Assembly (NCBI GenBank): GCA_001871685.1
Contig: MNVK01000040.1
Span: 1 to 15,282, forward strand
Length of the DNA: 15,282 bases
From: Nitrospirae bacterium CG1_02_44_142
GTDB lineage: Bacteria > Nitrospirota > Thermodesulfovibrionia > Thermodesulfovibrionales > UBA1546
Direction of reading: 5' to 3'
Part shown: positions 13,805 through 15,282 of the stretch, piece after piece
Numbering within the stretch: the stretch's first letter is position 1
Layout: every line of letters starts with the position of its first letter
Position numbers and translations under genes: made by a program
Notes under the pieces: generated by a model
Databases searched by the model: none
What the model was told of the DNA's origin: nothing
What the model saw: only the letters and a program-made list of their open reading frames with translations

Positions 13805-14821
13805 ATGGTTAAAAGATTAGTTCTATTCTTAATTGTAAGCATGTTCATACTTACAATGACCGGTATGTCTAATGCTGCTCAATGGGCCCATCCGGAGCTT
13901 CTCGTTACGCCCGAAACAGTAAAGGCAAATGCAAATAAACCAGACTGGGTTGTAATTGATTGCAGAGACCTCAAGTATTATGCAAAGGGCCATATTCCCG
14001 GAGCTATCAGCCTTGGAAAAGCATGTAAAAAAGCATTAAGAGACCCGAGCGCAAGGGTGCTTAAGGACATCCCAAAGTATGAACATCTGCTCGGCAAGGC
14101 AGGCATCGGCAATGACACCAATGTCATTATCTACGGCGAGCACAAAATTACCGACAGCTTTAAGGATACTACGGTTGCATTCTGGGTCCTGGAGTATCTG
14201 GGCCATAATAAAGCCCATGTTCTTAACGGAGGCATTGATGCGTGGGAGAAGGCTGGACTTAAACTCACCAACACACCGACAATAAAGCCGGCAAAAACTT
14301 TTAAGGCCAAGGTGGTTAAAAACAGAATCGCCACAACAGAAGAGGTCCTGCAGATAGCCAAAGGCACGAAAAAAGTTCCGCTTATTGACGCAAGGTCCAA
14401 AAAAGAACATAAGGGTGAAGACATCCGCGCGCTCAGAGGCGGTTTTATTCCAAACACAACCGCTAATATCCCTCACACGGACACTATGGACCAGATGAAA
14501 GACCCGAAGACAGGAAAAGATGTTGACACCGGTTACCTCTCTCCTGACAGAGTGGCAGGCTTCTATAAGAATTTTGATAAAAACAAGCGCACGGTTGCAT
14601 ACTGCCAGACCGGAACGCGTTCAACCTTGACTTATCTTGAACTGCGACTGCTTGGCTTCAAAGAGCCCGCGAATTATGATGATTCCTGGATTGTATGGGG
14701 CAATAACCCTGCAAAATACCCTGTGGCAAATGAACAGTGGATAAACTTTGGAAGACTCAAGAAGGTTGAAGGAGCAACTAAAAAACTACAAGAGGCTATG
14801 CCGAAGAAAAAAGGAAAATAA
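13805..14821 (+). CDS. Exported two-domain rhodanese (thiosulfate sulfurtransferase)
   Basis: The 338-residue protein moves sulfane sulfur from thiosulfate or a similar donor to an acceptor through a cysteine persulfide. It has a signal peptide (VKR, then a hydrophobic core, cleavage near SNA-AQ at 24-25), so it should act in the periplasm. Two rhodanese domains follow. The N-terminal domain (about 33-155; VVIDCRDLKYYAKGHIPGA, LNGGIDAWEKAG) has YGEH where the catalytic loop would be and so lacks the active cysteine. The C-terminal domain (about 175-310; PLIDARSKKEH, YCQTGTRST) has catalytic Cys267. Inactive-active tandem layout is standard for this family. The ATG has AAAGGAGG upstream; a 16-bp stem terminator follows 23 bases after the stop. 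It is probably the last gene of the sigma-54 operon, although the 129-base leader leaves room for its own control. Confidence 0.93.
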   Translation: MVKRLVLFLIVSMFILTMTGMSNAAQWAHPELLVTPETVKANANKPDWVVIDCRDLKYYAKGHIPGAISLGKACKKALRDPSARVLKDIPKYEHLLGKAGIGNDTNVIIYGEHKITDSFKDTTVAFWVLEYLGHNKAHVLNGGIDAWEKAGLKLTNTPTIKPAKTFKAKVVKNRIATTEEVLQIAKGTKKVPLIDARSKKEHKGEDIRALRGGFIPNTTANIPHTDTMDQMKDPKTGKDVDTGYLSPDRVAGFYKNFDKNKRTVAYCQTGTRSTLTYLELRLLGFKEPANYDDSWIVWGNNPAKYPVANEQWINFGRLKKVEGATKKLQEAMPKKKGK

Positions 14822-14844
14822 CCGGCGCATAGGTCCCTCCCCTG

Positions 14845-14890
14845 GTGATAAGACAGGCGGTTAAATCCGCCTGTCTTATCACTGTTTCTA
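14845..14890 (+). terminator. Strong intrinsic terminator after the rhodanese gene
   Basis: A perfect 16-bp stem (14845-14860 with 14867-14882; CAGGCGG and CCGCCTG next to the loop) encloses the loop TTAAAT and is followed by TGTTTCTA. The T-run is short, but the stem is long and GC-rich at the top. It closes the sulfur operon. The stem is symmetric, but the minus strand downstream has no gene to end. Confidence 0.85.
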
Positions 14891-14913
14891 TAAAGGATTA
14901 TGTCAAAAATTAT

Positions 14914-14944
14914 TTGTTAAAAAATCACTTGCTGATTTTAACAA
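14914..14944. promoter_or_regulatory. AT-rich palindrome over the exporter -35 region (possible operator)
   Basis: TTGTTAAAAAATCA (14914-14927) and TGATTTTAACAA (14933-14944) pair over 12 bases with two extra A in the left arm, around the loop CTTGC. It overlaps the proposed -35 element, so a bound regulator would block or shape that promoter. It may also act as a hairpin or simply reflect AT-rich promoter DNA. Confidence 0.45.
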
Positions 14945-14957
14945 AAAAGAGTATTAT
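14929..14957 (+). promoter_or_regulatory. Possible sigma-70 promoter for the exporter gene
   Basis: TTGCTG (14929-14934), a 17-base spacer and TATTAT (14952-14957) give an acceptable housekeeping promoter with a good -10 and a weak -35. It would leave a long leader of about 165 bases that includes the 26-bp palindrome. Confidence 0.4.
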
Positions 14958-15041
14958 CTATTTAGTGTATCAATAATATGCTGGAAAAGGGGGTGGTCAG
15001 GCAGAGAAACATACCAGCGTTTATCAGCATTATTTTTCAGA

Positions 15042-15067
15042 GAGGTTATTGCTTAAGTAATAACCTC
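15042..15067. promoter_or_regulatory. 26-bp palindrome in the exporter leader
   Basis: GAGGTTATT (15042-15050) and AATAACCTC (15059-15067) are perfect arms around GCTTAAGT, itself nearly symmetric (CTTAAG), so only one base pair in 26 fails. It has no T-run and lies 63 bases before the ATG. It could be an operator for a dimeric regulator or an RNA hairpin in the leader. Confidence 0.5.
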
Positions 15068-15130
15068 AGCAGAAGAACCGGGTCGGTATTACCAACACTT
15101 TAAAACCCAATTATAAGGGAGGTAAAACTG

Positions 15131-15282
15131 ATGGAAGAAAAGAAACATGGGATAAGTGAAGACTGGCTATCCGTCTGGCTTGGTTTATTCATCTTTGTCC
15201 TTTCACTCGGTATATTTGCCGGAGGTGATACTTTTGGATGGGCGATGAACACTAAAGTCTGGACAGACATTTCAAAGTCGAT
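15131..15282 (+). CDS. Putative sulfate exporter family transporter (YeiH/UPF0324-like), 3' end outside window
   Basis: Only the first 50 codons are present. The text MEEKKHGISEDWLSVWLG, then LFIFVLSLGIFAGG and FGWAMNTKVWTDISKS, fits the start of YeiH/UPF0324 family proteins: a short polar N-terminus with EDW, a first membrane helix and a 'W' rich loop. The family consists of inner-membrane proteins of roughly 10 helices annotated as putative sulfate exporters. The ATG at 15131 has GGGAGG 8 bases upstream. Following a sulfurtransferase operon, export of an oxidised end product (sulfite or sulfate) is plausible. The substrate is not proven for the family and the main body cannot be seen here. 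Confidence 0.7.
   Translation, partial: MEEKKHGISEDWLSVWLGLFIFVLSLGIFAGGDTFGWAMNTKVWTDISKS

Larger units (their letters stand above)
14822..15130. other. Non-coding region with terminator, promoter candidate and two palindromes
   Basis: This 309-base gap holds the rhodanese terminator (14845-14890), an AT-rich palindrome (14914-14944) overlapping a possible sigma-70 promoter (14929-14957), a 26-bp near-perfect palindrome (15042-15067) and the exporter's ribosome site GGGAGG (15117-15122). No -24/-12 promoter and no TTGTCC-N6-GGACAA site is seen, so the exporter is probably controlled separately from the upstream operon. Confidence 0.7.

Noticed and set aside
1..15282. CRISPR arrays, tRNA or rRNA genes, insertion sequences
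   Set aside because: No regularly spaced repeats, tRNA-like cloverleaf sequence, rRNA text or transposase motifs were found by reading.

Overview
The window looks like part of a chromosome from an anaerobic, sulfur-metabolising bacterium. A Nitrospirota (Thermodesulfovibrionia-like) or Desulfobacterota origin would fit. This rests on gene content only: a Cys-rich 'CW' module in a histidine kinase, a sigma-54 activator, and a thiosulfate/sulfurtransferase gene set. No rRNA or other taxonomic marker is present, so the assignment is an inference.

Left part (1-3200, + strand). A HEAT-repeat protein open at the left edge is followed immediately by a beta-class, probably N4-cytosine, DNA methyltransferase. 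The truncated N-terminus of the HEAT protein carries a PD...CxxC...ExR pattern reminiscent of PD-(D/E)xK nucleases, so the pair may be a restriction-modification system. Next come a small unknown protein and a STAS-like (DUF4325) protein with a winged-helix tail. Samples of this stretch look somewhat more AT-rich than mutS.

Middle (3277-5868, + strand). A complete MutS mismatch-repair ATPase, preceded by a short perfect hairpin of dispersed-repeat type.

Signalling block (6112-10700, - strand). Three overlapping genes, transcribed in the order: exported tandem PhnD-type binding protein, membrane histidine kinase with an eight-cysteine module inside its HAMP domain, and NtrC-family sigma-54 response regulator. 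No ABC permease or ATPase is present, so the binding protein is probably a sensor component.

Sulfur block (11037-15282, + strand, divergent). A YeeE/YedE (TsuA-type) transporter, a TusA-type sulfurtransferase, two very small single-span membrane proteins that resemble each other, a UspA protein, and an exported two-domain rhodanese ended by a strong terminator. A separate promoter region then leads into the start of a YeiH-type putative sulfate exporter cut by the right edge.

How they fit together. Between the divergent blocks lie two perfect TTGTCC-N6-GGACAA palindromes, 31 bp centre to centre. About 100 bp downstream is a near-consensus -24/-12 promoter directly before the transporter gene. 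The simplest reading is that the binding protein/kinase/regulator system senses an oxidised sulfur species and switches on thiosulfate uptake and sulfur transfer through sigma-54. The ligand and the functions of the two small membrane proteins are unknown.
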